Below, piece after piece: positions 30,711 to 38,271 of a stretch of DNA of 44,308 nt (its first letter is position 1; each line of letters opens with the position of its first letter). A model generated the notes under the pieces. It had not been told where the DNA came from. It saw only the letters and a program-made list of their open reading frames with translations, and searched no databases. The stretch is from an uncultured Collinsella sp. (GTDB taxonomy: Bacteria > Actinomycetota > Coriobacteriia > Coriobacteriales > Coriobacteriaceae), in the NCBI GenBank assembly GCA_900544845.1, contig UQWV01000011.1, positions 1-44,308 of the forward strand, written 5' to 3'. The translations under genes were made by a program, and so were the position numbers.

Positions 30711-31844
30711 TTAGTTCTTCTTTGCAGAGAGCATGAGCCTAATTTCCGGATGGGTGTATTCGTCGAATTCTTCTGCGGCCTCGGTGTCAAAGGTGTAGTA
30801 CGACTTGATAGATTCGTCCTCCGTCTTGATGCTGATTTCTTCATATAGGGAGCCAGCTAAAAATGTCTGTTTAAATTCATCCGACAGGCTGCATGGCGTG
30901 AGGAGGCCCGGTGTGGCAACGGAAATGTCCAACCCGTTGAGCGGGGCGCAGAGCGTCGCGATATCCTGCTCGGCGCGGGCGAGGTTGTCTGCGAGGCTTG
31001 CCTCGGGGTCGATCTGACTGACGTAATCGACGTCCGTGAGCATGCCGTCTGCATCAAAAGAAAGGTAGACATAGGCAGCTTGAGCGCCAAGGTCATTGTC
31101 GCGCAGATAGCCGATAATGCGGTAGCCGTAGTCGTGATACGACTCGTATGGGTCGTCTGCCGCGACGCGTTCGCACACGGGCTCCAAGGCATCTTGCGCG
31201 ATGGCGAGCTGCTCGGCGGCTGCAGCCTTTCTTGCCTGAAGCTCGTTATTTCCCTGGACAAACTGCGGGATGTAGACGCCAAGCAGCACAATGGCGGGCA
31301 CTGCGATGAGCACGATAATCTGTTTCTTGGCGCTCGGAATCACAACGCCGTATGCGGCCGCCATGGCCTCGGCATTGCTCGAGGTTTCGGCCAGCACGTC
31401 TGCCGCCGTGGCGACTGCCCCTACGGCGCCGGCGACCTCCGCGGCGCCGCCCAGGTTGCGCGCGAGATCGTTATCACTGTTCTTGAGCAGGTGGCCGGCA
31501 GCTTGCGTGGCGAGCACACCGGCGACCTCCGCGGAGCGGTCTTTGTTGGTCTGGGCCACCGCAAGCCTGCCCTGCAGCTCCTTCCACTGTTTGCCCTGCA
31601 TTCCAAAGCGCGGCGCAAGAGCGCAATAGCAAAAGATGGCGAGTTCGATTGCGGTGAGTGCGATGGCGGTATATATGCCCGCGGGTTGGAATTCCTTTTG
31701 ATGGAACGCGATATCGTTGATCATTTGGAGCGGCAACATCAATAGGCATGCTACGAACGACATGACGAGTGCGGTCGCTGCGATTTTGGGGTATGTGCAG
31801 TACCGCTGGATGCGTTTCTTTTCTTGCTCGGTGAGCTGCTGCAT
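30711..31844 (-). CDS. membrane protein of unknown function
   Basis: The 377-residue product has two N-terminal membrane helices (~22-45 and ~55-78), an alanine-rich cytoplasmic part (QAAGHLLKNSDNDLARNLGG, AAEVAGAVGAVATAADVLAE), and a third helix (QIIVLIAVPAIVLLGVYIPQ) before a ~170-residue, mostly acidic extracytoplasmic domain. I do not recognise the family. The ATG at 31844 follows GAGTCGAGG; the longer frame to 31886 has no ribosome binding site. It stands alone between two repeat-rich gaps. Confidence 0.7.
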   Translation of the reverse strand: MQQLTEQEKKRIQRYCTYPKIAATALVMSFVACLLMLPLQMINDIAFHQKEFQPAGIYTAIALTAIELAIFCYCALAPRFGMQGKQWKELQGRLAVAQTNKDRSAEVAGVLATQAAGHLLKNSDNDLARNLGGAAEVAGAVGAVATAADVLAETSSNAEAMAAAYGVVIPSAKKQIIVLIAVPAIVLLGVYIPQFVQGNNELQARKAAAAEQLAIAQDALEPVCERVAADDPYESYHDYGYRIIGYLRDNDLGAQAAYVYLSFDADGMLTDVDYVSQIDPEASLADNLARAEQDIATLCAPLNGLDISVATPGLLTPCSLSDEFKQTFLAGSLYEEISIKTEDESIKSYYTFDTEAAEEFDEYTHPEIRLMLSAKKN

Positions 31845-31936
31845 GGGGCCTCGACTCTCATCGTTTTTCGGGGGCGATGCGCACACGCTCTTGAGTATAG
31901 ATGAGTGGAGGATGTCTGTTGTTCATACATGGCGGT

Positions 31937-31952
31937 CAACAGCGTGCTGTTG
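31937..31952. promoter_or_regulatory. palindrome in the gap upstream of dus
   Basis: CAACAGC-GT-GCTGTTG is a perfect 7-base dyad in the 270-base divergent gap between the membrane protein and dus. It may be an operator for either gene. Otherwise the gap shows only repeat A copy 2 and no ORF worth calling. Confidence 0.35.
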
Positions 31953-32072
31953 GTGCTCGCTTGATCGTGGGCGCCATTCACCTTCGTTGCACAGCGACGA
32001 CTGGTTGGCTGGTTGGCGTCAAGTAACCGCCTCCGCCTTGTGGGCCGCCTCAAGGACAAGGCATAATGCATG

Positions 32073-32102
32073 TGACAAAGGGGCAGTCCCTTTGCCGCAT
32101 TG
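32073..32102. repeat. short hairpin repeat A, copy 2
   Basis: CAAAGGG-GCAGT-CCCTTTG followed by CCGCATTGA, 13 bases before the dus start. Partner of 30441-30471. Here it lies within the expected leader of dus. Confidence 0.7.
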
Positions 32103-32114
32103 ATCTGAGAGTAG

Positions 32115-33074
32115 ATGTTGATGATTCTATCGTTGGCCCCCATGGAGGGGATTACCGGGCATGTGTTCCGTCGCGTGCATGCGGAGTGCTTCGGCGCACT
32201 CGATTGCTATTACACGCCGTTTTTGCCGCCGCCGCGGGTGGGCAACCGCTTTGGCGGCAAGGCGTTTAAGGAGATCGATCCTGCCAATAACCAGGGGCTT
32301 AACGTAGTGCCTCAGCTGATGTCCAAGAACGCGGACGAGTTTGTGTGGGCGGCACAGGTGCTCGCCGACATGGGCTATCGCGAGGTCAATCTCAACTTGG
32401 GTTGCCCCTCGGGGACGGTTGTCGCCAAGGGCAAGGGCTCGGGTTTCTTGCGTAATCTCGACGAACTTGAGGTGTTCTTGAGCGACGTGTGCGAACGCTC
32501 GCCGTTGCCGGTATCGGTCAAGACCAGGCTGGGGCTGGAGAGCGATGACGAGTATGAGCGCGTGCTCGATCTGTATTGCCGCATACCGTTGGCAGAGCTG
32601 ATCGTGCACCCGCGCGTGCAAAAGGACCGCTATACGGGCACGCCGCGCAAGGAGTTCTATGGCGAAACGCTGGAGCGCGCGCCGTTTCCGGTCGCCTATA
32701 ACGGTGACATTTTTGATCTTGAGGATATGGACGCGCTGGTTGAGGCCTATCCCGGTACACGCCATGTGATGCTGGGGCGTGGCTTGCTTGCGAACCCCGC
32801 GCTGGCTCGTATGGTCAAGGGCGGTCCCGCTGCCACGGCAGCCGAACTGCAGCGTTTCCACGACACGCTGTTTGCGGCCTATGCAGAAGAGATTGGCGGC
32901 AATGCGGTCTTCCGCATGAAGGAGTGGTGGTTCTACGCCAAGTGCGCTTTCGCTGATCCCGCTACCGTCCACAAGATCGTACGCAAGACCAAAAAGGTCG
33001 ACGAATACCGCGCTGCCGTCGAGCGCGTCTTTCGTGAACAGCCGCTTGCACCCACAGCTCGCTTCCACGGCTAA
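32115..33074 (+). CDS. dus: tRNA-dihydrouridine synthase
   Basis: The 319-residue product is an FMN- and NADPH-dependent Dus enzyme, which reduces uridines in the tRNA D-loop. It has the TIM-barrel start ILSLAPMEGITGHVFRRVHA, the catalytic Cys in VNLNLGCPSGTVVAKGKGSG, the SVKTRLGL strand, the HPRVQKDRYTG motif, and the FMN phosphate site VMLGRGLLANPALARMVKGG. The start is ATG 32115 (a second ATG lies two codons on); GAGAG precedes it weakly. Which uridine it modifies cannot be told from sequence. Confidence 0.93.
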   Translation: MLMILSLAPMEGITGHVFRRVHAECFGALDCYYTPFLPPPRVGNRFGGKAFKEIDPANNQGLNVVPQLMSKNADEFVWAAQVLADMGYREVNLNLGCPSGTVVAKGKGSGFLRNLDELEVFLSDVCERSPLPVSVKTRLGLESDDEYERVLDLYCRIPLAELIVHPRVQKDRYTGTPRKEFYGETLERAPFPVAYNGDIFDLEDMDALVEAYPGTRHVMLGRGLLANPALARMVKGGPAATAAELQRFHDTLFAAYAEEIGGNAVFRMKEWWFYAKCAFADPATVHKIVRKTKKVDEYRAAVERVFREQPLAPTARFHG

Positions 33075-33075
33075 C

Positions 33076-33131
33076 TAGTCATCGGGGGCGTTCTTTAACG
33101 ACTGGTCATTTAAGGACGTCCCCAACGACTA
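33076..33131. repeat. palindromic repeat C, copy 1
   Basis: A run beginning TAGTCATCGGGGGCGTTCTT and ending CCCCAACGACTA folds on itself imperfectly. It is closely similar to the left arm at 41148-41182. It begins one base after the dus stop codon. Confidence 0.75.
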
Positions 33132-33139
33132 TGTAGCAA

Positions 33140-33204
33140 AAACATGTACACCAGCATCCAAAGATGTCGAAAAATGTCGACTTTGGATGCTGGTGTACAT
33201 GTTT
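33140..33204 (-). terminator. long-stem terminator repeat D, copy 1
   Basis: Bases 33140-33163 are exactly complementary to 33181-33204 (24 bp; core CATCCAAAG/CTTTGGATG), with TCGA-AAAATG-TCGA in the loop. On the minus strand the stem is followed by five T's (GTTTTTGC) and lies 21 bases past the stop of the ribbon-helix-helix gene. A near-copy at 34219-34283 has the same placement after glutaredoxin. Confidence 0.8.
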
Positions 33205-33225
33205 GGGTCCGACGGGGGAGCGGGC

Positions 33226-33492
33226 CTAGGCAATCAGTGCATCAAGTGTAATGAGCTCTCTGAGCCGCTCCGTGCGTGTTTGCCCATGGCGTTTGGCTTT
33301 TTCGTCAAACGCCTCAAGAATCGATTCGCCCACACGTGCCGACAAGACAGCGCTCGGCTCATCAGAGATCGGCGGCCTTCCCAGCTTAACGGTGCGGCCT
33401 TTCGGCCACTCATCTTTTTCGTAGGCTTCCGCGGCTTTCTTCAACTCTCCGGGAGCAAACCCCATCATCTTTTCGAGCTGCTTAGCATCCAT
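33226..33492 (-). CDS. solitary ribbon-helix-helix (CopG-like) DNA-binding protein
   Basis: The 88-residue product has a C-terminal ribbon-helix-helix: KLGRPPISDEPSAVLSARVG, then ESILEAFDEKAKRHGQTRTE and RLRELITLDALIA. The N-terminal half (AKQLEKMMGFAPGELKKAAE) is helical. ATG 33492 follows AGGAGGCGCC. Such proteins are commonly antitoxins, but no toxin gene lies next to it on either side; the downstream neighbour is the terminator D and the upstream gap is 750 bases. It may be an orphan antitoxin or a stand-alone repressor. Confidence 0.8.
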   Translation of the reverse strand: MDAKQLEKMMGFAPGELKKAAEAYEKDEWPKGRTVKLGRPPISDEPSAVLSARVGESILEAFDEKAKRHGQTRTERLRELITLDALIA

Positions 33493-33508
33493 GGCGCCTC
33501 CTATCGAT

Positions 33509-33567
33509 CGACATAATGTCGAGCGCCGGTTCTCGGATTCTCTTTTTGTATACAATTTTGTAGACAA
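33509..33567 (-). promoter_or_regulatory. operator region of the ribbon-helix-helix gene
   Basis: Three dyads sit upstream of the start: CGACAT-A-ATGTCG (33509-33521), TTGTATACAA (33546-33555) and TTGTAGACAA (33558-33567). The last two are 12 bases apart start to start, about one helical turn. Tandem short palindromes are the usual binding pattern of ribbon-helix-helix dimers, suggesting autoregulation. Confidence 0.6.
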
Positions 33568-33888
33568 AAATACAAGCAGTTCATCGGGCTAATTAGCTTG
33601 TTTTGACCTGCCTGTTCGATAGGAAATGAGCATTGACGGCTTCGATACTCCTTTGCTTTTCAGCTTGGAATTTGGATGCTCATTGAACTTCCGGAGGGGA
33701 GCCCTTTATTAAGCTATTGAGATTCTGGGCAGGAGCTCTCACTGGTCTTCGGTAATGGGGCCAGCTTAATTCGCGACACAGTGTGTCGCGAATGGGAGTA
33801 GTCGTTAGGTGTCCTTCAATGGCTACTCATATAAGAACGTTCAAGTGTCGGATTTTGTCATTTAGTGTCGCTCTCAGCGACTATTCTG
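33568..33888. other. gene-free gap with a perfect 25-base palindrome
   Basis: No supported gene. It holds AATGAGCAT and ATGCTCATT arms around 33625-33684 and a perfect palindrome, ATTCGCGACACA, one G, then TGTGTCGCGAAT (33769-33793). Both could be regulatory or remnants of mobile repeats. A 28-codon ORF at 33626 is too weak to call. Confidence 0.6.
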
Positions 33889-34131
33889 GAGGGTCGTGGT
33901 CAAAAAAGGGCAAATATGAGTACTGTTGCCATTATGGTTGCATTTATTTGCTATAAATTGTAGTTCCTGATGAGATTTGTTCCCATTAAGAGCTACTTTT
34001 ATTGAACATATGAGGAGAAATAACGTCGTCTGCGGACGAGTGGAACGTTGAATAGTTCCTGAAGTGATCAAAATCGCTGCTACTAAACAGGTAGCAGTAC
34101 TCATATTTGCCCTTTTTTGACCACAGCCCTC
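33889..34131. mobile_element. MITE-like element with 37-bp terminal inverted repeats
   Basis: Bases 33896-33925 and 34095-34124 are exact reverse complements (30 bp; core AAAAAAGGGCAAATATGAG). Including outer bases 33889 and 34131 the arms reach 37 bp with two mismatches. The 169-base interior has no ORF and is AT-rich compared with the surroundings. No target duplication is obvious. Non-autonomous miniature element is the best guess; no transposase is in the window. Confidence 0.65.
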
Positions 34132-34218
34132 TCGGAAACCTTTCCAGAGGCGTCAAACAGCCATAATCCAAAGGTCTCCTCAAACAATTAGCCGGCCAAG
34201 AGCGTCCATGACTACCAA

Positions 34219-34283
34219 AAAGCTGTACGCCAGCATCCAAAGATGTCGAAAAATGTCGACTTTGGATGCTGGTGTACATGTTT
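34219..34283 (-). terminator. long-stem terminator repeat D, copy 2
   Basis: Same sequence as 33140-33204 with three mismatches in the stem (arms 34219-34242 and 34260-34283). On the minus strand it ends in five T's (CTTTTTGG), 42 bases after the glutaredoxin stop. Confidence 0.8.
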
Positions 34284-34325
34284 GGGTCGTATGGGTTGGG
34301 GCCCTGGACGGACAGAGCGTGCGTA

Positions 34326-34571
34326 CTAGAGCAGGTTTTCCTGTACCCATGCGATGATGTCGCTTGACTCGTAGAGCGGCTTGCCGTCGATGAACAAGCA
34401 GGGAACCTGGCGTTTTCCGCCGACGGCGATGAGTGTCTGCTCGGCTTCGGTATCGGTCGAGATATTGCGTTCGGGAATGGTCACGCTGCTATCGGCCAAA
34501 AAGCGCTTGACCTTTATGCAATACGGGCAGCCGGTCATAACGTAGAGCACGAGCTCGTGATCAGTAGTCAT
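34326..34571 (-). CDS. glutaredoxin
   Basis: An 81-residue glutaredoxin with the dithiol active site CPYC (VLYVMTGCPYCIKVKRFLAD), the cis-Pro strand KRQVPCLFIDGKPLYESSDI and an extra Cys after that proline. It reduces disulfides in the cytosol. ATG 34571 follows GGAGACCT. Located next to the XRE-TipAS regulator, 51 bases downstream of its stop, so possibly co-transcribed. Ended by terminator D copy 2. Confidence 0.93.
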   Translation of the reverse strand: MTTDHELVLYVMTGCPYCIKVKRFLADSSVTIPERNISTDTEAEQTLIAVGGKRQVPCLFIDGKPLYESSDIIAWVQENLL

Positions 34572-34622
34572 AGGTCTCCAATCGGTTGCGGTTTTGATTG
34601 AAATACCCAAAGCCGCCGCGGT

Positions 34623-35450
34623 CTATGCGCACGTCAACGACGACTCGATGGCCTGGACCAGAAACGCCGTGGCTCCGGTGCCGCAGGGCTTGTCGTAGTA
34701 GTCAACAAAGCGCTGGTCGGCAAGATAGCCGTGGGCGAGGCCCAGGTACGCCTCGTCTTGGGGCTCGCATCCCCAGTTGAGAGCAATCCATCGACGGTGC
34801 ATTGTAACCAGTTTTTGAGCTTCGTTGCTCTCTGGGTCGCCAATGCCCATGGCAATCGAGAGCTGGCCCAAAATGGCGCGTTCAAGTTCCTTCATGTCGT
34901 TCCATGTCTGAGGATCCATATCCAGTAACGTTTCGTTTGCTGCATCGATAGCCTCATTGCCATAGCGAGCTCGAGCCTCGGCGCCGTAGCATTCCTCGTT
35001 TTCCTGCACGGTGCGCCAGCGCTCCAGTTGCGGCAGGACGGCGCCCATGAGCGAGACGGCTTCGTCAAGCGACATGCCGGTGTTTTGCGCCAGGCGCGGG
35101 GCACAGTCCTCGATCATCGCCTCCATGGTGGTGGCGTAGGTGTACTTGCCGTGGTCGTAGCACCACTTGCAGTAATGGTCGGTCGTGGCGCCCGTGGCAT
35201 CGGTGCCGCAGTCGTCGGGCGTGAGTATCATGCCGCAGCTCTGACAATAGTGCTCGGGCATTTCGAGCAGGTGAGACAGGGGCTCGCCGGTTACGGCGGC
35301 AATGAGCTTCATCATGTCGATGCCCGGTGTGACCTCGCCGCGCTCCCAACGGCTGATGGCCTGGCGTGTGACGAAGAGCTTGGCGGCGAGCTGCTCTTGG
35401 GTAAGGTGATGGGCGCGGCGGACAGCGATGAGCTTTTCTGCAAAGGCCAT
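34623..35450 (-). CDS. XRE helix-turn-helix, zinc ribbon and TipAS-like fusion regulator
   Basis: The 275-residue product combines three parts. Residues 1-60 are an XRE helix-turn-helix (LTQEQLAAKLFVTRQAISRW). Residues 66-105 are a zinc ribbon with Cys69, Cys72, Cys94 and Cys97 (HYCQSCGMILTPDD, HYCKWCYDHGKYTYA). Residues ~120-275 match the TipAS antibiotic-recognition fold (YGNEAIDAANETLLDMDPQT, LGLAHGYLADQRFVDYYDKP). TipAS domains normally follow a MerR DNA-binding domain and sequester peptide antibiotics; here the DNA-binding part is XRE. It probably senses a hydrophobic ligand. ATG 35450 is preceded by GGAGCC. Confidence 0.82.
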   Translation of the reverse strand: MAFAEKLIAVRRAHHLTQEQLAAKLFVTRQAISRWERGEVTPGIDMMKLIAAVTGEPLSHLLEMPEHYCQSCGMILTPDDCGTDATGATTDHYCKWCYDHGKYTYATTMEAMIEDCAPRLAQNTGMSLDEAVSLMGAVLPQLERWRTVQENEECYGAEARARYGNEAIDAANETLLDMDPQTWNDMKELERAILGQLSIAMGIGDPESNEAQKLVTMHRRWIALNWGCEPQDEAYLGLAHGYLADQRFVDYYDKPCGTGATAFLVQAIESSLTCA

Positions 35451-35591
35451 AGCGGCTCCTTTCTGCTGGTTGATGGCTTAAGCATACGCGGTGACAGGCG
35501 CCCTTCCAAGCAACCGTTGGTTGCACGACGGGGGACCGCGGCGAAGAATTGCGCGTAACGCCCCATGCCCCCATGCCGTACAATGACCGGC

Positions 35592-36329
35592 ATGGAACCT
35601 ATCGCACACATACATACCGACCTGCCGCAGAAGTTCGGCATCCCGCGCAACAGCTTTTTGGCGCCCCATCTGCAGGGACGCATCGTTTTTGAGCCGGAAT
35701 TTGCCTCCAATGCAGCGGTTGAGGGTCTGGACTCCTTCTCTCACCTGTGGCTGCTGTGGCGCTTCGAAAACGGAACGCCCGGCGGCACGGTTAAGGACAT
35801 AGCTACCGATGCCAAGACGCAGGACAGGTCCGGCACCAACGTCAAGTGGTCGAAAACCGTGCGTCCGCCGCGTCTGGGTGGAGCCGAGCGCGTGGGCGTA
35901 TTTGCCACGCGCAGTCCGTTTCGCCCTAATCCCATCGGTCTTACCTGCGTCAAGCTCGATCGTGTCGAGCTCACCGACGATGGTCCGATCATCCATGTGC
36001 TGGGGGCCGACCTGCGCGACGGTACGCCCATCTACGACATTAAGCCCTACATTCCATTTGCCGACTGTCACCCGGATGCGACCGGCGGTTGGATTGAGGA
36101 TGCTCCGTGGCAAACGCTCGATGTTGAGTTTCCACAAGCGCTGCAGGATATGGTCCCGCCCGCAAAGCTCCCCGGCCTGGTCGAGGTCCTTCGCCAAGAT
36201 CCGCGCCGCGCGGGCAGCAAGCACGAGCCAAACCGCGTCTATCATCTGGCCTTCGCCGGGCTCGACATATCTTTTTCGGTCGATAAAACCCAGTTAACCG
36301 TAGTCGCCGTCAACGACGCGCGAGACTAA
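35592..36329 (+). CDS. trmO: tRNA (adenine(37)-N6)-methyltransferase TrmO
   Basis: The 245-residue protein belongs to the TsaA/YaeB family, which methylates t6A37 of tRNA using S-adenosylmethionine. Visible motifs: KFGIPRNSFLAPHLQGRIVF, LWLLWRFENG, the family signature GVFATRSPFRPNPIGLTCVK and LGADLRDGTPIYDIKPYIPF, plus a C-terminal domain. I use ATG 35592 (MEPIAHIH), which fits the family start; ATG 35583 is three codons earlier. There is no good ribosome binding site, and TACAAT lies 8 bases upstream, so translation may be nearly leaderless. Confidence 0.9.
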   Translation: MEPIAHIHTDLPQKFGIPRNSFLAPHLQGRIVFEPEFASNAAVEGLDSFSHLWLLWRFENGTPGGTVKDIATDAKTQDRSGTNVKWSKTVRPPRLGGAERVGVFATRSPFRPNPIGLTCVKLDRVELTDDGPIIHVLGADLRDGTPIYDIKPYIPFADCHPDATGGWIEDAPWQTLDVEFPQALQDMVPPAKLPGLVEVLRQDPRRAGSKHEPNRVYHLAFAGLDISFSVDKTQLTVVAVNDARD

Positions 36330-36441
36330 CCAGCCATTCGCCCGCACCCGTCAAATTAAGCGCCAAACCCCGCGCCAAAACCGCCCACGCTGGTGGACAA
36401 TAACGCCTACCAAAACAATCAACTTTGCACGGGAGCTTAGC

Positions 36442-37653
36442 ATGAAATACGACTTTAGCTCGCTTATCGACCGCCACGGCATGGACGCCATCGCCGTTGA
36501 CTCTTGGGGCGAGATCCCCGGTATGGCGCCGAACGCACCCGACGAGGGCTTCGATCGCATTCCCATGTGGGTGGCCGACATGAACTTTGCCACGGTGCCC
36601 ACGGTCCAGGAACACATCATTCAGCGTGTCCAGCACCCCATGTTTGGCTATTTCAATCCGCGTCCCGAGTACTTCGACCGCATCATCGAATGGCAGAGCC
36701 GCCGTAATGGCGTCGAGGGTCTGCGCCCTGAACATATCGGCTACGAAAACGGCGTGCTGGGCGGTGTCGTGTCGACGCTGCGCGCGTATGTCCAGCCAGG
36801 CGATGCGGTGCTGGTCCACAGCCCTACCTACATCGGCTTTACCAAGTCCATCGAAGCCGCGGGCTATCGTATTGTCCACAGCCCGCTTAAGCTCGATGAC
36901 CAGGGCGTGTGGCGCATGGACTTTGAGGACATGGAGCGCAAACTCGCCCAAAACCACATCCATGCCGCGGTGTTCTGCTCGCCGCACAATCCCTGCGGCC
37001 GCGTATGGGAGCGCGACGAGATCGAGCGCGCCATGGACATCTATCGCCAGCACGATTGCGTGGTGATCTCGGACGAGATTTGGTCCGATATCATCCTGCC
37101 GGGGCACAAGCATATCCCGACGCAGTCGGTGAGCGAGGATGCCCGCATGCGCACGGTTGCCCTCTACGCGCCCAGCAAGACGTTCAACCTGGCGGGTCTG
37201 GTCGGCAGCTATCACATCATCTATAACGAGACGCTGCGCGACCGCGTGTGCGCCGTGTCCAACAAGACCCACTACAACGAGATGAACGTCATCTCCATGC
37301 ATGCGCTTATCGGTGCCTACCAGCAGCAGGGCTACGAGTGGCTCGATGAGCTCAATGAGGTCATCGAGGGCAACGTCGACTACTTCTGCAATTACGTGGA
37401 CAAGCATTTTGCGGGCGTGTCCTATTCGCGTCCGCAGGGCACGTACATGGTGTTCCTGGACTGCACAGCGTGGTGCCGCGAGCATGGCCGCGATATTCAG
37501 TGGCTGCTCGACGAGGGCGCTCGTGTGGGCGTGGGGTATCAGGACGGCCGCCCGTTCCACGGGCCCTGCCACATTCGCGTGAATCTGGCACTGCCCCTTT
37601 CGCGGGTAAAGGAGGCGTGTGAGCGCCTGGACCGCTACGTTTTTGGGGTATAG
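36442..37653 (+). CDS. patB: PatB/MalY-type PLP-dependent C-S lyase
   Basis: The 403-residue product is a fold type I aminotransferase-like enzyme of the MalY/PatB group. The PLP-lysine is Lys246 in LYAPSKTFNLAGLVGSYHII. Other motifs are IPMWVADMNFATVPTVQEHI, the PLP-stacking NGVLGG region, FCSPHNPCGRVWERDEIERA and VVISDEIWSDIIL. It cleaves C-S bonds (cystathionine or cysteine conjugates) to pyruvate, ammonia and a thiol. GGGAG precedes the ATG. It ends 21 bases before the strong terminator it shares with the convergent PPOX-like gene. Confidence 0.93.
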   Translation: MKYDFSSLIDRHGMDAIAVDSWGEIPGMAPNAPDEGFDRIPMWVADMNFATVPTVQEHIIQRVQHPMFGYFNPRPEYFDRIIEWQSRRNGVEGLRPEHIGYENGVLGGVVSTLRAYVQPGDAVLVHSPTYIGFTKSIEAAGYRIVHSPLKLDDQGVWRMDFEDMERKLAQNHIHAAVFCSPHNPCGRVWERDEIERAMDIYRQHDCVVISDEIWSDIILPGHKHIPTQSVSEDARMRTVALYAPSKTFNLAGLVGSYHIIYNETLRDRVCAVSNKTHYNEMNVISMHALIGAYQQQGYEWLDELNEVIEGNVDYFCNYVDKHFAGVSYSRPQGTYMVFLDCTAWCREHGRDIQWLLDEGARVGVGYQDGRPFHGPCHIRVNLALPLSRVKEACERLDRYVFGV

Positions 37654-37674
37654 GGGGCGCTCGATTCGAGTGCT

Positions 37675-37717
37675 GCCCCATGCGCCCACGCCGTCAAAAT
37701 GCGTGGGCGCATGGGGC
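37675..37717. terminator. bidirectional terminator hairpin
   Basis: GCCCCATGCGCCCACGC (37675-37691) is exactly complementary to 37701-37717, loop nine bases. It separates convergent patB and the PPOX-like gene. There is no strong T-tract. Confidence 0.75.
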
Positions 37718-37749
37718 GCAGAGGGTAGCGAGCGCGTTTTTCGCATTCG

Positions 37750-38229
37750 CTACTTTTCATGAATCTGCTTGCCGCAAAGATGCTCAATCGAAATCTCGTA
37801 GAGTTGGACGCCCTTGATGTCTTTGGCGATTTCTTCCTCGACTTCTTCGGCAGAAGGGTAGTACTTAAGCGCGAGCTGGCGGACTTTGTCCTCGATAAAC
37901 GCGGGCGCTTCATCTACCAGGCGACAACGACCAAAGACAACGGTACTCATAACGTAGGGAGCCCAGTCGTCGTCCTTGTACCACTCGTTGCCGTAAACGG
38001 TAAAGCAGATCTTGTCATCGCGCTTGAGTGCGTCGACCTTGTGGCCAGCCTTGGCGCCATGGAAATAAATCTTGTCGTGCTCGGCGTCGAAGAAGTAGTT
38101 GACGGGAATGGCGTACGGGTAGCCATCGTCGCCGTTGACGGCAAAGACGCCGCGCTTGCAGGTGGCGAGCAACTCGCGCGCTTCCTCGTCGGTGATGGCG
38201 CGTTTCTTTCGACGTAAGGGCCTAAACAT
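37750..38229 (-). CDS. pyridoxamine 5'-phosphate oxidase-fold flavin-binding protein
   Basis: The 159-residue product has the split-barrel FMN-binding fold: ATCKRGVFAVNGDDGYPYAI, PVNYFFDAEHDKIYFHGAKA, GHKVDALKRDDKICFTVYGN and a VMSTVVFGRCRLVD strand, ending in HLCGKQI. Members of this family, close to the nitroimidazole-resistance NimA group, reduce or bind flavins and heme; the NimA-type HxGK tail motif is partly present (EHLCGKQ). Specific substrate unknown. ATG 38229 follows AAAGGAAACC. Confidence 0.87.
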   Translation of the reverse strand: MFRPLRRKKRAITDEEARELLATCKRGVFAVNGDDGYPYAIPVNYFFDAEHDKIYFHGAKAGHKVDALKRDDKICFTVYGNEWYKDDDWAPYVMSTVVFGRCRLVDEAPAFIEDKVRQLALKYYPSAEEVEEEIAKDIKGVQLYEISIEHLCGKQIHEK

Positions 38230-38271
38230 CGTTGGTTTCCTTTCTGGTCGTGCATGGTGGTTGAGCACAAA

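Noticed and set aside
33226..33492. Complete toxin-antitoxin pair
   Set aside because: Only the DNA-binding member is present; no toxin-like ORF lies within 700 bases on either side.
33626..33712. 28-codon ORF (MSIDGFDTPLLFSLEFG)
   Set aside because: Very short, poor ribosome binding site and no neighbour or family support.
33874..34279. Two minus-strand ORFs of 76 and 97 codons
   Set aside because: They run through the terminal inverted repeats and terminator D and have no ribosome binding site; frames created by repeats.
36310..37746. 478-codon frame antisense to patB
   Set aside because: PatB active-site motifs on the plus strand explain the region.
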